Origin: Chitinophagia bacterium
GTDB lineage: Bacteria > Bacteroidota > Bacteroidia > Chitinophagales > Chitinophagaceae
Direction of reading: 5' to 3'
Length of the DNA stretch: 7,410 nucleotides
Assembly (NCBI GenBank): GCA_010021705.1
Contig: RGMU01000071.1
Span: 1 to 7,410 of the forward strand
The translations under genes were made by a program, and so were the position numbers. How positions within the stretch are numbered: position 1 is the stretch's first letter; each line of letters begins with the position of its first letter. Below, piece by piece: positions 6,140-7,410 of this stretch. Under the pieces are notes generated by a model, which had not been told where the DNA came from, did not search any database, and was given only the letters and a program-made list of their open reading frames with translations.

Positions 6140-7410
6140 ATGCAAAACAAAAAAACGAATGGCAATACATCCCTTTTTAACCTCAAAAAAGCATTAGTAG
6201 CTTGCGCGCTACTTTTAGGCATCTCTTGGGGGGTGAAGGCGCAGATTATTACCACCATTGCCGGTAATGGAAGTGGTGGGTATAGTGGCGATGGCGGTGC
6301 AGCTACAGCAGCGAGCCTTAATGAGCCCAAGGGCGTAGCCGTAGATGCCTCCGCTAATGTGTATATTGCAGATTGTTTTAACAATCGCATCCGCAAAGTG
6401 AATACAAGCGGGATTATCAGCACTATAGCGGGTAATGGTAGCGCAGGCTATAGTGGCGATGGCGGTGCCGCTACGGCTGCAAGCCTAAGTCTTCCCAAAG
6501 GCGTAGCCGTAGATGCCTCCGGCAATGTATATTTTCCAGACCAAAATAACAATCGCATCCGCAAAGTGAACACAAGCGGGGTTATCAGCACTATAGCGGG
6601 TAATGGTAGTCTTGGTTACAGTGGTGATGGCGGTGCCGCTACGGCTGCAAGCCTTAGCGGTCCCTATGGCGTAGCCGTAGATGCCTCCGGTAATGTGTAT
6701 ATTGCAGATTGTTTTAACAATCGCATCCGCAAAGTGAATACCTCCGGTGTAATTAGCACCATAGCCGGTAACGGCTATCATGACTCTACCGGACGTGGGG
6801 GCTACGGTGGCGATGGTGGTGCAGCCACGGCTGCAAGCCTTAATTATCCCATCGGCGTAGCCGTAGATGCCTCCGGCAATGTGTATATTGCAGATTATAA
6901 TAACAAGCGCATTCGCAAAGTGAATACAAGCGGGATTATCAGCACCATAGCCGGTAATGGTAGTCCCGGTTACAGTGGCGATGGTGGTGCCGCTACGGCT
7001 GCAAGCTTTAATTATTCCGAAGGCGTAGCCGTAGATGCCTCCGGTAATGTGTATATTGCAGATTCATATGACAATCGCATTCGCAAGGTAACAATGTGCG
7101 CTACCCCCATCATAGCCCCTATTGCCGGTGCTAATACGGTTAATGTAGGTGCTACTGTAACTTTAACAGACTCCACTGCCGGTGGCGCATGGTCGTCTTC
7201 TAATAACAGCATAGCTACGGTTAATAGCAGTGGCACGGTGCGTGGCGTAGCTGCCGGTGCAGTTACGATTACTTATACAGTTACTAATAGTTGCGGTAAT
7301 AATTATGCTGTTAAAAATGTAACCGTTACCGGCACATCTTCCGGTAGCGCATCTGGAATCATCAGCACCATTGCCGGAGATGGTTATATGGATTCCATCG
7401 GGCGTGGCAG
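6140..7410 (+). CDS. Secreted NHL-repeat protein with Big_2-like domain, 3' truncated by the window
   Basis: The frame opens at ATG 6140 and has no stop through the right edge (423 codons visible). Residues 1-34 are a Sec signal peptide: basic n-region, KALVACALLLGISWGV core, and a KA-Q cleavage site. From residue 36 come five repeats of the form IISTIAGNGSxGYSGDGGAA, then a LxxPxGVAVDASGNVYIAD stretch, then NNRIRKVNTSG, 56 residues each except the fourth (62). Each is an NHL-type beta-propeller blade pattern. Residues 320-405 (VNVGATVTL, AWSSSNNSIATVNSSGTVRGV, GAVTITYTV) form a Big_2 bacterial Ig-like domain. At residue 406 a new GIISTIAGDGYMDSIGRG block begins, so more repeats lie beyond the edge. 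In Bacteroidota such proteins are often large, surface-exposed and exported by type IX secretion, but the C-terminal sorting domain would be outside the window. Ligand and function are unknown. Minus-strand frames at 6073-6423, 6485-6781 and 7012-7236 are shadows of the repeats. Confidence 0.88.
   Translation, partial: MQNKKTNGNTSLFNLKKALVACALLLGISWGVKAQIITTIAGNGSGGYSGDGGAATAASLNEPKGVAVDASANVYIADCFNNRIRKVNTSGIISTIAGNGSAGYSGDGGAATAASLSLPKGVAVDASGNVYFPDQNNNRIRKVNTSGVISTIAGNGSLGYSGDGGAATAASLSGPYGVAVDASGNVYIADCFNNRIRKVNTSGVISTIAGNGYHDSTGRGGYGGDGGAATAASLNYPIGVAVDASGNVYIADYNNKRIRKVNTSGIISTIAGNGSPGYSGDGGAATAASFNYSEGVAVDASGNVYIADSYDNRIRKVTMCATPIIAPIAGANTVNVGATVTLTDSTAGGAWSSSNNSIATVNSSGTVRGVAAGAVTITYTVTNSCGNNYAVKNVTVTGTSSGSASGIISTIAGDGYMDSIGRG
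6245..7090 (+). repeat. Five tandem coding repeats, mostly 168-bp period
   Basis: Units start at 6245, 6413, 6581, 6749 and 6935. The first three spacings are exactly 168 bp (56 codons) and the fourth is 186 bp because of a six-codon insertion (YHDSTGRGG replacing a shorter loop). The 20-mer GGCGTAGCCGTAGATGCCTC occurs unchanged in all five (6332, 6500, 6668, 6854, 7022), including its synonymous positions. The fifth unit ends at RKV near 7090, where the Ig-like domain begins. Confidence 0.95.

Noticed and set aside
6073..7236. Minus-strand frames with repeated ITGGIYGYA-like text
   Set aside because: They are reverse-strand readings of the NHL repeat DNA; their repetition simply reflects the 168-bp period.

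Overview
This window most likely comes from a member of the Bacteroidota, probably a Chitinophagia/Sphingobacteriia-like lineage. Evidence: a HU-CCDC81-type N-terminal domain on a membrane protein, a Tgt of the Bacteroidota type next to an LptF/LptG-family permease, starts without Shine-Dalgarno sequences, several TAnnTTTG-like -7 boxes, an outer-membrane barrel ending in Phe, and a NHL/Big_2 surface-type protein. The genus assignment is inference.

Layout. Positions 1-720 (+) hold the C-terminal end of an outer-membrane beta-barrel protein cut by the left edge. Positions 762-1688 (+) encode a bitopic protein with an N-terminal HU-CCDC81-like region, one membrane helix and a SPOR-like C-terminus. 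Positions 1761-2735 (+) encode a lipoprotein with Asp-box (BNR/Ycf48-like) repeats whose last codons appear frameshifted. A 430-base convergent gap (2736-3166) carries a plus-strand terminator and a cluster of three related palindromes, one of which reads as a minus-strand terminator. On the minus strand, 5911 to 3167 looks like a three-gene operon: a DUF1348/NTF2-like small protein, tRNA-guanine transglycosylase (tgt), and an LptF/LptG-family permease, separated by only 42 bases each. A divergent 228-base gap (5912-6139) carries an interrupted inverted repeat over a candidate -7 box and a TCCTG-rich sequence that may be a dispersed repeat. From 6140 to the right edge (+) runs a secreted protein with five near-identical 56-62-residue NHL-type repeats, a Big_2-like domain, and the start of a second repeat block; it has no stop in the window.

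How the genes fit together. Most are cell-envelope genes: outer-membrane barrel, SPOR-like membrane protein, surface lipoprotein, LPS-transport permease and secreted repeat protein. tgt makes the queuosine precursor in tRNA and shares a transcript with the permease. I see no mobile element, CRISPR array, RNA gene or defence system, and nothing that amounts to an undescribed multi-gene system. The best leads are the frameshifted lipoprotein end, the homogenised NHL repeat DNA, the reduced zinc site of Tgt, and the palindrome cluster that doubles as a terminator.
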